DNA of 64,000 nucleotides from Rhodobacteraceae bacterium 63075 (lineage in GTDB: Bacteria; Pseudomonadota; Alphaproteobacteria; Rhodobacterales; Rhodobacteraceae), in the NCBI GenBank assembly GCA_003417655.1, contig QVMW01000001.1:372001-436000 (forward strand). The letters run 5' to 3'. Below are positions 20,163-31,430 of the stretch, piece after piece (position 1 is the stretch's first letter; each line of letters opens with the position of its first letter). The notes under the pieces are model-generated. The model was not told the DNA's origin. It made no database searches and saw only the letters and a list, made by a program, of their open reading frames with translations. Both the position numbers and the translations under genes were made by a program.

Positions 20163-20792
20163 ATGAAACATCTTCTCCCCGGCGTTCTCGCCATGGCGGC
20201 CATTGTCGTGGCTTCCAATATCCTCGTGCAGTTCCTCTTCGGCCAGTGGCTGACATGGGGCGCCTTCACCTACCCGCTCGCCTTTCTCGTCACCGACGTG
20301 ATGAACCGCGTCTATGGCGCGGCGACAGCGCGCAAGGTCGTGTTCGCCGGCTTTGTCGTCGGCGTCATCTGCTCCTTCATCGGCACGCAGATCATGGGCG
20401 AGTTCGGCCCGCTTGTGACATTGCGTATCGCGATCGGCTCGGGGCTGGCCTTCCTGACGGCGCAGCTTTTGGACGTTTTTATCTTCGATCGGTTAAGAGC
20501 GGGTAAATGGTGGCGCGCGCCGCTGGTCTCCACGCTCATCGGCTCCTCCGTCGACACGGCGATCTTCTTCACCGTCGCCTTCTCCGCCGCGCTCTCCTTC
20601 CTCGAGCCGGCCAATGACGTGAGCTGGGCGAATGAGATGCTCCCGCTCCTGGGCGCGGGGCCGGTCGCCCCTCTCTGGGTCTCGCTGGGGCTGGCCGACT
20701 GGCTGGTCAAACTCTCGCTCGCGCTGATCGCCCTTGTGCCCTTCCGCATCATCGTGGGGATTGTCATGAAACGACCACAAGAAATTGTTTGA
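20163..20792 (+). CDS. yhhQ: Queuosine precursor transporter YhhQ (VUT/ECF-type)
   Basis: A 209-residue membrane protein with six helices. The family signature AFTYPLAFLVTDVMNRVYG (about residues 37-55) identifies the YhhQ/COG1738 group, which imports preQ0/preQ1 for tRNA queuosine synthesis. No preQ1 riboswitch was recognised in the 81-bp leader. The C-terminus has the typical LADWLVKLSLALIALVPFR helix. Confidence 0.9.
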   Translation: MKHLLPGVLAMAAIVVASNILVQFLFGQWLTWGAFTYPLAFLVTDVMNRVYGAATARKVVFAGFVVGVICSFIGTQIMGEFGPLVTLRIAIGSGLAFLTAQLLDVFIFDRLRAGKWWRAPLVSTLIGSSVDTAIFFTVAFSAALSFLEPANDVSWANEMLPLLGAGPVAPLWVSLGLADWLVKLSLALIALVPFRIIVGIVMKRPQEIV

Positions 20793-20838
20793 CTTATCCA
20801 CATCCTGTGACAGTCTGAAAACAGGCGAAACAACTGAA

Positions 20839-20965
20839 AGGAGGTGCTCTTGTGATCATTGAGGTCTTGGAGATTTGCGTTGGGACAGTTGTGGAGGCGG
20901 CGCTTTAAGGCAGCCCTTGGGCGTTTTTCGACTCCACGATTGGTGAGCCTAACCGCGCACCTCCT
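20839..20965 (+). promoter_or_regulatory. Possible Shine-Dalgarno/anti-Shine-Dalgarno switch
   Basis: AGGAGGTGC at 20839-20847, the ribosome-binding site of the 18-codon ORF, is exactly complementary to GCACCTCCT at 20957-20965. Pairing would close the translation start of the small ORF. The same CCTCCT could act on other mRNAs if this is a small RNA. Confidence 0.4.
20852..20908 (+). CDS. Putative 18-residue leader peptide or microprotein
   Basis: GTG start preceded by AAAGGAGG with 7-nt spacing, the strongest Shine-Dalgarno seen in this part of the window. The encoded peptide is MIIEVLEICVGTVVEAAL followed by TAA. It is hydrophobic and has no run of any one amino acid that would suggest classical attenuation. 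Only the ribosome-binding site supports translation; conservation could not be checked. It could equally be the 5' part of a small RNA. Confidence 0.4.
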   Translation: MIIEVLEICVGTVVEAAL

Positions 20966-20977
20966 ACACACTCGAGG

Positions 20978-21008
20978 GGGCCGTCCGAACGCCATCGGAC
21001 GGCCCTTT
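20978..21008 (+). terminator. Hairpin terminator of the small-ORF transcript
   Basis: 11-bp perfect stem GGGCCGTCCGA/TCGGACGGCCC with loop ACGCCA, followed by only TTT. It probably ends the small transcript before arfB. Confidence 0.6.
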
Positions 21009-21119
21009 AACATGTCCGCCGCACGCCCTGTTTACTTTTCGAATCGAACCGCCAGAATGAGGGGGTGCCATTCCGTACACCCCTGGTACACCCCTCTAGT
21101 ACAGCGCACGGTGCACCGC

Positions 21120-21539
21120 ATGCCGTTAACCATTTCCGACACGATCCAGATCGAGGATTGGGAAATTTCCGAAATTTTTGTCCGCTCGGGCGGCCCGGGC
21201 GGGCAGAACGTCAACAAGGTGAACACCGCCGTCGAGCTGCGCTTCGAGGCCGCGCGCTCGCCGAACCTGCCCGATCCGGTGAAACGGCGGCTCAGGCGGC
21301 TGGCCGGACGGCGCTGGACGAAAGACGGCGCGCTGGTGCTGCAAGTGGAAGAAACCCGCTCACAGGCCCGCAACCGCGAGATCGCCCGCGAGCGGCTCGC
21401 GGAGCTGGTGCAGAAGGCCCTGGAAAAGCCCAAACGGCGCATCCCCACCAAGCCGACCTATGGCAGCAAGCGGCGGCGGCTCAAGGCGAAGAAAGAGCTG
21501 GGGGAGAAGAAGGCGTTGCGGGGGCGGGTGAAGGAGTGA
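21120..21539 (+). CDS. arfB: Alternative ribosome-rescue aminoacyl-tRNA hydrolase ArfB
   Basis: A 139-residue class-I release-factor-like protein with GGQ at residues 27-29 in RSGGPGGQNVNKV and a basic C-terminal tail (RIPTKPTYGSKRRRLKAKKEL) that enters the empty mRNA channel. It frees stalled ribosomes on non-stop mRNAs by hydrolysing peptidyl-tRNA. ATG at 21120 gives the family-standard N-terminus MPLTISDTIQIEDWEI; the longer in-frame extension runs back through the upstream terminator and is rejected. Its stop is exactly adjacent to that of the convergent PIN-domain gene. Confidence 0.93.
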   Translation: MPLTISDTIQIEDWEISEIFVRSGGPGGQNVNKVNTAVELRFEAARSPNLPDPVKRRLRRLAGRRWTKDGALVLQVEETRSQARNREIARERLAELVQKALEKPKRRIPTKPTYGSKRRRLKAKKELGEKKALRGRVKE

Positions 21540-21546
21540 TCACTCC
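21533..21546. repeat. 14-bp perfect palindrome joining two stop codons
   Basis: GGAGTGATCACTCC contains TGA of arfB on the top strand and TGA of the PIN gene on the bottom strand. Both proteins therefore end with Glu-stop, and there is no spacer between the genes. Confidence 0.75.
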
Positions 21547-22961
21547 TGAGTGGAATCTCTAGCAATCTCCTTCAAAAGTAGAAAGTCATCCACATACTCT
21601 GGGTTTCCACCAAATTGCACAAATGCTATCCGTGAACCCAGTGGAATTCTGTCTACCAATGCATTTGAGATGTAGTTTATTGTATCAAGGTTCCGCGAGC
21701 TGGGTTCGACGATTACAATCAGCAAAGCAGCTTCAATACCTTCTCTTCTGCAAATTTCCGTTAAAATTTCCAAGCGTTCAAATATCTTTAGCGGCGATGG
21801 CTTGCGCATTCGCAAAGCTTCAACTCCAACAAAGCTATCTTGAAAAACGTCCAGGAAAACAGCGTCTAATGACTGGCTAAAGTGTTCTACTACTTCTTTA
21901 TATCGACGCTTACATGCAGCGAAGAATCTAATAGCGGATCTCTCCAATCTATTACTTTGCGAGCTATGTCTCGTGATATTCCTCTGCCGTTTGCCAACAA
22001 ACCTATCGTGGGACTCGTCAGCCCAATTTGCGGTGACTTTGTTGTCAGATAGACGTTCGTTTACGTCTCTTACATATTGTTCTGTCTTCTCATCTAAGCT
22101 GAGTTCCAGGGTGTGATTGGCTTCACGAAGAAAGGAGGCGCTACTGCATATCTCGAATCTTTGTTCTGCGTGCGCGCGCATTTCTTGAACCAATTCTGGC
22201 CGAGGACCAATCCGTTGGCCTTTCTCTTTCCACCACCAATCTTCCTTATCATCGTCTGTGACAAAAACTATGTCCTTTTCTTGAGATTTCGCGAGCTCTA
22301 ATATCTCTTGCCAAACAATAAGATCTCCATATTTGCGTGGAATAGAGTGACCCTTATAGATAAAACTGTCTTCTTTTGATGCATCCTCGAAGCCGGGGGG
22401 GATTTTTTCTTCAAAGCGTCTCTCAGCTTCGGTCGAGAATTCAGCTATCTTTTCGTATTCGAAGGACAGAAACACCCTTTTCCTGAGTAGATCTTCAACT
22501 TGCTTTAGGATGGGGTCATCAGAAGAGGCATTTTTATCCGACACTTCCCAACCTTTAACTTGCTTTTCAAAGTCTTGCTGAAGCTTGCGAAGCCCTTTTT
22601 CGAAAGGCGATGTGTCGATGAAACTGTGACGGTCTCCAATGCGATCTTGTTGTATTTGAGCGACAAAATCATCTACAACTTTCGTTGCTGCTTCGCACAC
22701 CTTTTTATAAAGCAGCTTTTGTTCTCGCCGAACTTTCTCACGATTTCTAGAGAACTCTAGCATGACGTGACCAGTGGTCCACGATCTATCTTTCAGCCGC
22801 TTCCATAATGTGAAAAACTGTTCGACAACGTTTGAATCATAGCGGTACAAATTAAGTAGAAAATTTGTGTCAAAAACAAAAATGCATGACTTCCAAAGGC
22901 TTCGCTTTTCCTTTTCTGATAAACCTTTGTAACCAATGATATCTGACGGACATCCAATCAT
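21540..22961 (-). CDS. PIN-like domain protein (DUF4935-type), probably acquired
   Basis: A 473-residue protein. The N-terminal PIN-like nuclease fold is recognisable: SCIFVFDTNFLLNLYRY (about residues 25-41; first acidic residue), a central helical insertion, and IVFVTDDDKEDWWW (about 232-245; second acidic cluster). This matches PIN_8/DUF4935, thought to be an Mg-dependent RNase. The C-terminal 150 residues are an unrecognised alpha/beta region (AALLIVIVEPSSRNLD, IAFVQFGGNPEY). Base composition is near 42% GC, far below the flanks, and codon use is AT-rich, so horizontal acquisition is likely. No antitoxin-like partner was found beside it, and possible roles in defence or RNA turnover are inference only. 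Confidence 0.75.
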   Translation of the reverse strand: MIGCPSDIIGYKGLSEKEKRSLWKSCIFVFDTNFLLNLYRYDSNVVEQFFTLWKRLKDRSWTTGHVMLEFSRNREKVRREQKLLYKKVCEAATKVVDDFVAQIQQDRIGDRHSFIDTSPFEKGLRKLQQDFEKQVKGWEVSDKNASSDDPILKQVEDLLRKRVFLSFEYEKIAEFSTEAERRFEEKIPPGFEDASKEDSFIYKGHSIPRKYGDLIVWQEILELAKSQEKDIVFVTDDDKEDWWWKEKGQRIGPRPELVQEMRAHAEQRFEICSSASFLREANHTLELSLDEKTEQYVRDVNERLSDNKVTANWADESHDRFVGKRQRNITRHSSQSNRLERSAIRFFAACKRRYKEVVEHFSQSLDAVFLDVFQDSFVGVEALRMRKPSPLKIFERLEILTEICRREGIEAALLIVIVEPSSRNLDTINYISNALVDRIPLGSRIAFVQFGGNPEYVDDFLLLKEIARDSTQE

Positions 22962-22985
22962 AGTCCAACTTTCCCTTCTGGTATC

Positions 22986-24278
22986 CTAAACCAAAACATC
23001 CATTGCGTCCTGCTCCCCCACCCCGAACACTCTCTTATAACGTGTAATTTCGTCAAGAGGCCCCATGGCCTTGCGGGGGTTGTCGGAGAGTTTGACGGTG
23101 GGGTGGCCGTTGGCGGACACGGCTTTGCAGACCAGCGAGAAGGGCGCGAGGGCGTCGCCCTTCGTCAGCCCGCGGAAGTCATTGGTCAGCAAGGTGCCCC
23201 AGCCGAAGCTGACGCGGGTGCGCCCGGAGAACTGCTCGTGCAGTTCCACGATCTTGTCCACGTCGAGCCCGTCGGAGAAGATCACCAGTTTTTCGCGCGG
23301 GTCCTCGCCGCGGCTTTTCCACCAGTTGATCGCCGTTTCCGCGCCTGTGGCCGGGTCGCCTGAATCGATGCGGATGCCTGTCCAGCCGGCGAGCCAGTCG
23401 GGCGCGTTCTCGAGGAAGCCTTCCGTGCCGTAGGTGTCGGGCAGGATGATGCGCAGGTTGCCGTCATGCTCCTCGTGCCAGTCCGAGAGCACGTCATAGG
23501 GCGCGCGGGCCAGGGCTGTGTCGCCTTCCGCGAGGGCGGCATAGACCATGGGCAGCTCGTGGGCGTTCGTCCCGATGGCCTCGATGTCGCGGCGCATGGC
23601 GATGTGGACATTGGATGTGCCGATGAAGCTGTCGGGGCCGAGGCCTTCCAGCATGGCCTGAACGCACCAGTCCTGCCAGAGGTAGGAGTGGCGGCGGCGG
23701 GTGCCGAAATCGGCCAGGCGAAGGCCGCTCAGAGAGCGCAGGCGTTCGATCTTTTCCCAGAGCTTGGTCATGGCACGGGCGTAGAGCACCTGCAGCTCGA
23801 ACTTGCCCATCGGGCCGAGCACGGCGCGGGAGCGCAGCTCCATCAGCACGGCCAGAGCCGGGATTTCCCAGAGCATGACCTCGGGCCAGGCGCCTTCGAA
23901 GGTCAGCTCGTATTGATCGCCCACGCGCTCGAGGTGATAGGGCGGCAGGCGGAGCTGCTCGAACCATTCCATGAAGTCGGGGCGGAACATCTGGCGCTTG
24001 CCGTAGAAGGTGTTGCCTCTGAGGAAGGTGCTCTCGCCGCGGGTGAGCGAGAGGGAGCGGATATGGTCGAGCTGTTCGCGCAGCTCGCCCTCGTCGATGA
24101 GCCTGGCCAGGGGGATGTCCTGGGTGCGGTTGATGAGCGAGAAGGTCACTTGCGCGGCCGGCTTGTTGCGGAAGACCGACTGGCACATCAGCAGCTTGTA
24201 GAAGTCATTGTCGATGAGGGAGCGGACGATCGGGTCGATCTTCCATTTGTGGTCGTGGACGCGGGTTGCGATGTCCAT
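22986..24278 (-). CDS. pncB: Nicotinate phosphoribosyltransferase
   Basis: A 430-residue enzyme of the NAD salvage pathway converting nicotinate and PRPP to nicotinate mononucleotide with ATP. Family features are SLIDNDFYKLLMCQSVF near the N-terminus, EIPALAVLMELRSRA (about 155), LADFGTRRRHSYLWQ (about 205), FIGTSNVHIA (about 237) and the phosphate-binding IRIDSGDPATGAE (about 316). Length is standard for proteobacterial PncB. Confidence 0.95.
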   Translation of the reverse strand: MDIATRVHDHKWKIDPIVRSLIDNDFYKLLMCQSVFRNKPAAQVTFSLINRTQDIPLARLIDEGELREQLDHIRSLSLTRGESTFLRGNTFYGKRQMFRPDFMEWFEQLRLPPYHLERVGDQYELTFEGAWPEVMLWEIPALAVLMELRSRAVLGPMGKFELQVLYARAMTKLWEKIERLRSLSGLRLADFGTRRRHSYLWQDWCVQAMLEGLGPDSFIGTSNVHIAMRRDIEAIGTNAHELPMVYAALAEGDTALARAPYDVLSDWHEEHDGNLRIILPDTYGTEGFLENAPDWLAGWTGIRIDSGDPATGAETAINWWKSRGEDPREKLVIFSDGLDVDKIVELHEQFSGRTRVSFGWGTLLTNDFRGLTKGDALAPFSLVCKAVSANGHPTVKLSDNPRKAMGPLDEITRYKRVFGVGEQDAMDVLV

Positions 24279-24347
24279 GGCGGGGCTCTCAATCTGGCAC
24301 GGTTGGCGGGCAGAATGACGCTGATGCGCGAGCGGTGCAAGCCGAAG

Positions 24348-26576
<2,229 letters not shown>

Positions 26577-26830
26577 GCGCGCACCACGCCTCTCAGCCGG
26601 GATTGCCGGAAGATAGGCGCGAGAGGTTTAACAACATCCCAATGCGGGACACGGCATTTCGCTCAAGTTTTAAGGGGTGAGCCAGATCGCTTCCGCTGCT
26701 GTAACAAGTGAGGGGCGGCGCGCAGCCCCGAAGCGGTCACATCTTGAGGAACTCAGGTCGATGAAAGCAGACATCCAAAGCGTTAGCCGTGACTGACTGC
26801 AACGCGGGACAAAGCGACCCTTCAGAATAA
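26577..26830. other. Intergenic region, no gene seen
   Basis: 254 bp between the hybrid kinase start and the DUF2867 gene stop. It probably holds the kinase promoter. No ORF with a ribosome-binding site or terminator was found. A GGAAC at about 26749 has no partner at EcfG spacing. Confidence 0.4.
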
Positions 26831-27313
26831 TCAATCAGCCTGCTTTCGGAGGCGTCGGAGCATACCGCGTACAATCCAACGGTGAGCGACTCCAACAGGG
26901 ATCATGTAAGCGCGACCAAACAAATTATGTACACAGACAGAAGACGTCACTGAAAGCGTCTCACCTTTGATTGAGATGCAAGTCATCACGTCAAGATGAC
27001 GGTCGCGCTCGGTGAGCACCAAACACTTATCGTCAACGTGCTCGACAAGAAAAAAATCCAAGTATTGACCAGCACTGACTTGTTCGACGGGTTTTCCGCT
27101 AAAACCGCCAATACGTTTAACGCCAAAAACCGACGAAACGGCATCGCGTACTTGAAAAGCAATTTTAAGAAACGGCTGCGGATCACTCATGATCTTGTTC
27201 CACGCAGCCAAAGCGGTCATTTTACGAGGCAAAATTGTGTCTTGCTTGTCGTAGTAATAGAGCTGGGATACCGGCTGCAAAGTTCGGACGTTTGTGTCTG
27301 GCAGAACAATCAT
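26831..27313 (-). CDS. DUF2867 domain-containing protein
   Basis: A 160-residue protein. AWNKIMSDPQPFLKIAFQVRDAV (residues about 38-60), LVLTERDRHLDVMTCI (about 98) and the C-terminal FGRAYMIPVGVAHRWIVRGMLRRL fit the DUF2867 family, whose function is not known. The gene is less GC-rich (close to 50%) than its neighbours, and a dispersed repeat lies 18 bp upstream, suggesting a variable site. The start at 27313 has only a weak ribosome-binding site. Confidence 0.65.
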   Translation of the reverse strand: MIVLPDTNVRTLQPVSQLYYYDKQDTILPRKMTALAAWNKIMSDPQPFLKIAFQVRDAVSSVFGVKRIGGFSGKPVEQVSAGQYLDFFLVEHVDDKCLVLTERDRHLDVMTCISIKGETLSVTSSVCVHNLFGRAYMIPVGVAHRWIVRGMLRRLRKQAD

Positions 27314-27731
27314 TCCGCGATCTTAGTTGCAATGCAGCAATTTGCAACATGGGCTCGAAGCGGGATTTCGCCGCACGGAAAACGAGAGGCCGCTGTCGGG
27401 TAAGCGCCGGCGCCCACTCCCTTCGCATAGCCGCCGGTCGCTCTCGGCAGGGCCTTGCGATTTCCCTTCAATATGCGTTGCAAATACATCAACCAAGATT
27501 CCACATTCCCGTTTTTTCTTTGCAAGGGGCGGGCGCTGGGCTATGAGCTGTGCCATGTGCACCGATACGCTCCCTGTCCAGTCGCGACGCCGACGCGCGT
27601 AAACCGCTCCGATGCGGCCCTGCCGGGCTGTGCACGTCACCTCGCGCGAGATGCGCAAATTTTCCACAGACATTGACGAGCCCGCGCCTCTGAGGCACCT
27701 ATCGGGCTTCTGACACCAGAGGACCAAAGAG
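27314..27731. other. Intergenic region containing a dispersed repeat
   Basis: 418 bp between the DUF2867 and argD starts. It holds a copy of an imperfect repeat (27331-27401) and the argD promoter. Its apparent ORFs lack ribosome-binding sites and family similarity. Confidence 0.45.
27331..27401 (+). repeat. Dispersed intergenic repeat, copy A
   Basis: About 70 bp matching, imperfectly, the bottom strand at 57599-57668. Shared blocks in the same order are TGCAGCA, TGGGCT, TTTCGCCGCAC and AGGCCGCTGTCGGG. It looks like a decayed intergenic repeat family of the Rhodobacterales rather than coding DNA. Confidence 0.6.
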
Positions 27732-28910
27732 ATGATCCCATCTGTCTTGCCGACCTATAACCGCGCGCCCCTGAACTTCGTCAAGGGCGAGGGCTCCTGG
27801 CTTTTCGAGGCGGATGGGCGACGTTTTCTCGATCTTGGCAGCGGCATCGCCGTCAACGTGCTGGGCCATGCGCATCCCAAGCTCACCGAGGCGCTGACCG
27901 AGCAGGCGCAGAAGCTCTGGCATGTCTCGAACCTCTACGAGATCCCCCAGCAGCAGGCGCTGGCCGATGCGCTTGTCGCGCACAGCTTTGCCGACACGGT
28001 GTTCTTCACCAACTCGGGCACGGAAGCCTGCGAGCTGGCCGTGAAGATGGCGCGGAAATACTGGTATGACAAAGGCCAGCAAGACCGCACCGAGATCATC
28101 ACCTTCTCCGGCGCGTTCCACGGGCGCTCGACCGCGGCGATCGCGGCGGCGGGCAGCGAGAAGATGATCAAGGGTTTCGGCCCGGTCCTGGGCGGTTTCA
28201 CGCATCTGGACTGGGGCGATCATGACGCGCTCAAGGCGGCCGTGAGCGAAAAGACGGCGGCGGTGATGATCGAGCCGGTGCAGGGCGAAGGCGGCATTCG
28301 CACCCTGCCAGACCAGTGCCTTCAGGGGCTGCGCGCGCTGTGCGATGAGACCGGCGCGCTGCTCATTCTCGACGAGGTGCAATGTGGCGTGGGCCGGACG
28401 GGCAAACTTTTCGCCCATGAATGGGCCGGGATCACGCCGGACATCATGATGGTCGCAAAGGGCATCGGCGGGGGCTTCCCGCTCGGGGCCGTGCTGGCGA
28501 GCGAAGAGGCGGCCAGCGGCATGACGGCGGGCACCCATGGCAGCACCTACGGGGGCAACCCGCTGGGCTGCGCCGTGGGCCGTGCGGTGATGGATATCGT
28601 GGCGGAGGAAGGCTTCCTCGCCGATGTGAGACGCCGCGCAGGACAGCTCCGCCAGAGCCTCGACGGGCTCGTCGCGGCGCATCCGGATGTCTTCGAGGAG
28701 CTGCGCGGCGCGGGGCTGATGCTGGGGCTGAAGTGCAAGCCGGCCAATACCGAGCTGGTGCAGGCCTGCTATGATTCCGGGGTGATCACCGTTCCGGCGG
28801 CGGATAACGTGATCCGCCTCCTGCCCCCGCTCAACATCACCGAAGAGGATATCGCCGAGGCGATGAAACGGATCGAGACAGCGGCCCTGACAGTCGCGCA
28901 GAAGGATTGA
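27732..28910 (+). CDS. argD: Acetylornithine/succinyldiaminopimelate aminotransferase
   Basis: A 392-residue class-III PLP aminotransferase. Motifs: [17 protein letters not shown] (about residue 93), [11 protein letters not shown] (about 130), [14 protein letters not shown] (about 212) and the PLP lysine in [14 protein letters not shown] (about 240). It makes N-acetylornithine in arginine synthesis and may act in lysine synthesis. It is one base from argF and forms an argDF operon, as in other Rhodobacterales. Confidence 0.95.
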   Translation: MIPSVLPTYNRAPLNFVKGEGSWLFEADGRRFLDLGSGIAVNVLGHAHPKLTEALTEQAQKLWHVSNLYEIPQQQALADALVAHSFADTVFFTNSGTEACELAVKMARKYWYDKGQQDRTEIITFSGAFHGRSTAAIAAAGSEKMIKGFGPVLGGFTHLDWGDHDALKAAVSEKTAAVMIEPVQGEGGIRTLPDQCLQGLRALCDETGALLILDEVQCGVGRTGKLFAHEWAGITPDIMMVAKGIGGGFPLGAVLASEEAASGMTAGTHGSTYGGNPLGCAVGRAVMDIVAEEGFLADVRRRAGQLRQSLDGLVAAHPDVFEELRGAGLMLGLKCKPANTELVQACYDSGVITVPAADNVIRLLPPLNITEEDIAEAMKRIETAALTVAQKD

Positions 28911-28911
28911 A

Positions 28912-29841
28912 ATGATGAACCATTTTCTCGACATTCACACGACGGACGCAGACGCCCTTGCGGGCATCATCGCCAATGCGCGCGAGATGAAGGATGCGCG
29001 GGCCGGACGCCCCAAGGGTCAGCCCGATGACGCGCTGCCGCTGGAGGGCCGGATGGTCGCGCTCATCTTCGAAAAGCCCTCGACGCGCACGCGCGTGAGC
29101 TTCGATGTCGGCGTGCGGCAGATGGGCGGGGAGACGATGGTGCTCTCCGGCGCGGACCTGCAGCTCGGCCACGGCGAGACCATCGCCGACACGGCGCGCG
29201 TGTTGAGCCGCTACGTGGACCTCATCATGATCCGCACCTTTGATGAGAGCGTGCTTCAGGAGATGGCCGAGTTCGCCGATGTGCCGGTGATCAACGGGCT
29301 GACGGACCGCACGCATCCCTGCCAGATCATGGCCGACGTGATGACCTACGAGGAGCATCGCGGCCCGATCAAGGGCAAGAAGGTCGTCTGGGCGGGGGAC
29401 GGCAACAACGTTTGCGCTTCCTTCCTGCATGCGGCGGGGCAGTTCGGCTTCGACATGGTGTTCACCGGCCCCGTGCAGCTCGAGCCGGAGGCAGAGTTCG
29501 TCGGGCTGGCGCGCAAGGCGGGCGTCAATGTGAGCATCGAGCGCGATGCGAAGAAGGCCGTCGCGGGCGCTGATCTCGTCGTCACGGACACATGGGTGAG
29601 CATGCATGACAGCCAGAGCTCGAAGGAGCGCAGGCATAACATGCTGCGGCCCTACCAGGTGAACGAGGAGCTGATGCGCCACGCCAAGACGGATGCGCTC
29701 TTCATGCATTGCCTGCCCGCGCACCGGGAAGAAGAAGTGACCAGTGCGGTGATGGACGGGCCCAGCTCGGTCGTCTTCGACGAGGCCGAGAACCGCCTGC
29801 ATGCGCAGAAGGCGATCATGCGCTGGTGTCTCGGCGTCTGA
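28912..29841 (+). CDS. argF: Ornithine carbamoyltransferase
   Basis: A 309-residue enzyme that makes citrulline from ornithine and carbamoyl phosphate. It has the carbamoyl-phosphate loop [10 protein letters not shown] (about residue 52), HPCQIMAD (about 133) and the ornithine-binding MHCLPAHR (about 265). Two consecutive ATG codons at 28912 and 28915 are possible starts; the first leaves one base after the argD stop. Confidence 0.95.
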   Translation: MMNHFLDIHTTDADALAGIIANAREMKDARAGRPKGQPDDALPLEGRMVALIFEKPSTRTRVSFDVGVRQMGGETMVLSGADLQLGHGETIADTARVLSRYVDLIMIRTFDESVLQEMAEFADVPVINGLTDRTHPCQIMADVMTYEEHRGPIKGKKVVWAGDGNNVCASFLHAAGQFGFDMVFTGPVQLEPEAEFVGLARKAGVNVSIERDAKKAVAGADLVVTDTWVSMHDSQSSKERRHNMLRPYQVNEELMRHAKTDALFMHCLPAHREEEVTSAVMDGPSSVVFDEAENRLHAQKAIMRWCLGV

Positions 29842-29976
29842 GCCGAATGTGCGCCTTGCGGCGCGCAGGATGTCTCGTCCTTACGCCTCCGGCGACGTCC
29901 TCGGGCCGCGGTTTCCCCGTGTTGCGCCTTCATGTGTGATGTAGCAAAAAGGTGATAGCGCAAACGGGAGAGCGGC

Positions 29977-31371
29977 ATGTCTCAGGCGAATATCGGTGTT
30001 TACGGACTCGGGACCATGGGCAGCGCCCTGGCGCTCAATCTCGCCGAGCAGGGCTTTGACGTGGCGGTGACCAACCGTGAGGTCGAGTGGATCGCGGATT
30101 TCATCGCGGAGGCGGGCGATCTGGCCGGGCGGCTGCATCCGCATGAGGCGCTGGGCGATTTCGTCAAGGCGCTCAGGACGCCGCGGGTGATCCTCTTCAT
30201 GATCCCCTCGGGCGCGCCGATGGACGCGATGATAGAGGTGGTCGCGCCGCTGCTGGAGCCGGGCGACACGATCATCGACGGCGGCAACGCCAATTTCAAC
30301 GACACGCGCAGGCGCGCGGCGGCGCTGGCGGGGGACGATCTGCATTTCGTCGGCATGGGCGTGTCGGGCGGCGAGAAGGGCGCGCGGCACGGTCCGTCGA
30401 TCATGGTGGGGGGCACGGCGCATAGCTGGGCCCAGCTCGAGCCGATGCTGCGGGCGATCGCGGCGGATCACGAAGGTGATCCTTGCGTCGATCATCTCGG
30501 GCCGGACGGCGCGGGGCATTTCGTCAAGACCGTTCACAACGGGATCGAATATGCCGACATGCAGATGATCGCGGAAGTCTACGCGCTGATGCGCTTCGGC
30601 AAGGGGATGCCGGCGCTGGATATCGCGGAGCAGTTCACCGAATGGGACCGGGGCGCGCTCAAGTCCTATCTCGTGGAGATCACCGGCAAGCTGCTGTCCT
30701 ACGAGGAGAGCGGCGCGCCTTTTGTCGATCAGATCCGGGATGCGGCGGGGCAGAAGGGCACGGGGCGCTGGACCGTCGTCGAGGCGATCCGCATGGGCCA
30801 GTCGGCGAGCACGATCGAGGCGGCTGTCGCGGCGCGGAGCTGGTCGTCCGAGAAGGCGCTCAGGCAGCGGCTGGCGGAGGTTTATGGCAACGCGCGCGAG
30901 GCGGTCGACCTTGACGTTGCCGAGCTGGAGCAGGCGCTTCTGGCCGGGCGCATCCTGGCCTATGCGCAGGGCTTTCGCATCCTGCGGCAGGCGGCCGACG
31001 AGTTCGACTGGCCGCTCGATTTCGCGCGGATCGCCGAGATCTGGCGGGCGGGCTGCATCATCCGCTCGGCCCTGCTCGACGATATCGCCGAGGCTTTCCG
31101 CAAGGGCGGAGCCGAGGGGCAGATGATCGAGGAGAAGGCCATCGCGGAGATGCTGTCAACGGCGGTGCCAGGGCTGCGCAAAAGCGTTTGCGAGGCGGTT
31201 GCGGGCGGCCATGCCGTGCCCGCGCTCTCGGGCGCGCTGAGCTTTTTTGACACGATGCGCCAAGGCAGCGGGACGGCCAACATCATCCAGGCGCAGCGAG
31301 ACTTCTTCGGCCAGCACGGCTTCGAGCTGCTCGGGCAGGACGGCAAGCATCACGGGCCGTGGTGGGAGTGA
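29977..31371 (+). CDS. gnd: 6-phosphogluconate dehydrogenase (decarboxylating)
   Basis: A 464-residue enzyme of the oxidative pentose phosphate pathway making ribulose 5-phosphate, CO2 and NADPH. It has the Rossmann motif GLGTMGSALALNLA (residues about 9-22), IDGGNANFNDT (about 104), the catalytic MGVSGGEKGARHGPSIM (about 128) and KTVHNGIEYADMQ (about 185). Length is typical. GGGAG 6-7 nt upstream supports the ATG. Confidence 0.95.
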   Translation: MSQANIGVYGLGTMGSALALNLAEQGFDVAVTNREVEWIADFIAEAGDLAGRLHPHEALGDFVKALRTPRVILFMIPSGAPMDAMIEVVAPLLEPGDTIIDGGNANFNDTRRRAAALAGDDLHFVGMGVSGGEKGARHGPSIMVGGTAHSWAQLEPMLRAIAADHEGDPCVDHLGPDGAGHFVKTVHNGIEYADMQMIAEVYALMRFGKGMPALDIAEQFTEWDRGALKSYLVEITGKLLSYEESGAPFVDQIRDAAGQKGTGRWTVVEAIRMGQSASTIEAAVAARSWSSEKALRQRLAEVYGNAREAVDLDVAELEQALLAGRILAYAQGFRILRQAADEFDWPLDFARIAEIWRAGCIIRSALLDDIAEAFRKGGAEGQMIEEKAIAEMLSTAVPGLRKSVCEAVAGGHAVPALSGALSFFDTMRQGSGTANIIQAQRDFFGQHGFELLGQDGKHHGPWWE

Positions 31372-31430
31372 TCTCAAGCAGTTGTTAAGACCTTTCTGGC
31401 AGGCTGTCGCCCGACCGGAGCGCCGCAGCC

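Larger units (their letters stand above)
20793..21119. other. Intergenic region with small ORF, anti-Shine-Dalgarno element and terminator
   Basis: 327 bp between yhhQ and arfB. It contains an 18-codon ORF behind a near-perfect ribosome-binding site, a downstream stretch complementary to that site, and a strong hairpin, each listed separately. The arrangement looks like a short regulated transcript rather than an arfB leader. Confidence 0.5.

Noticed and set aside
20859..21119. N-terminal extension of arfB
   Set aside because: It would cross the hairpin terminator at 20978-21008; the family N-terminus starts at ATG 21120.
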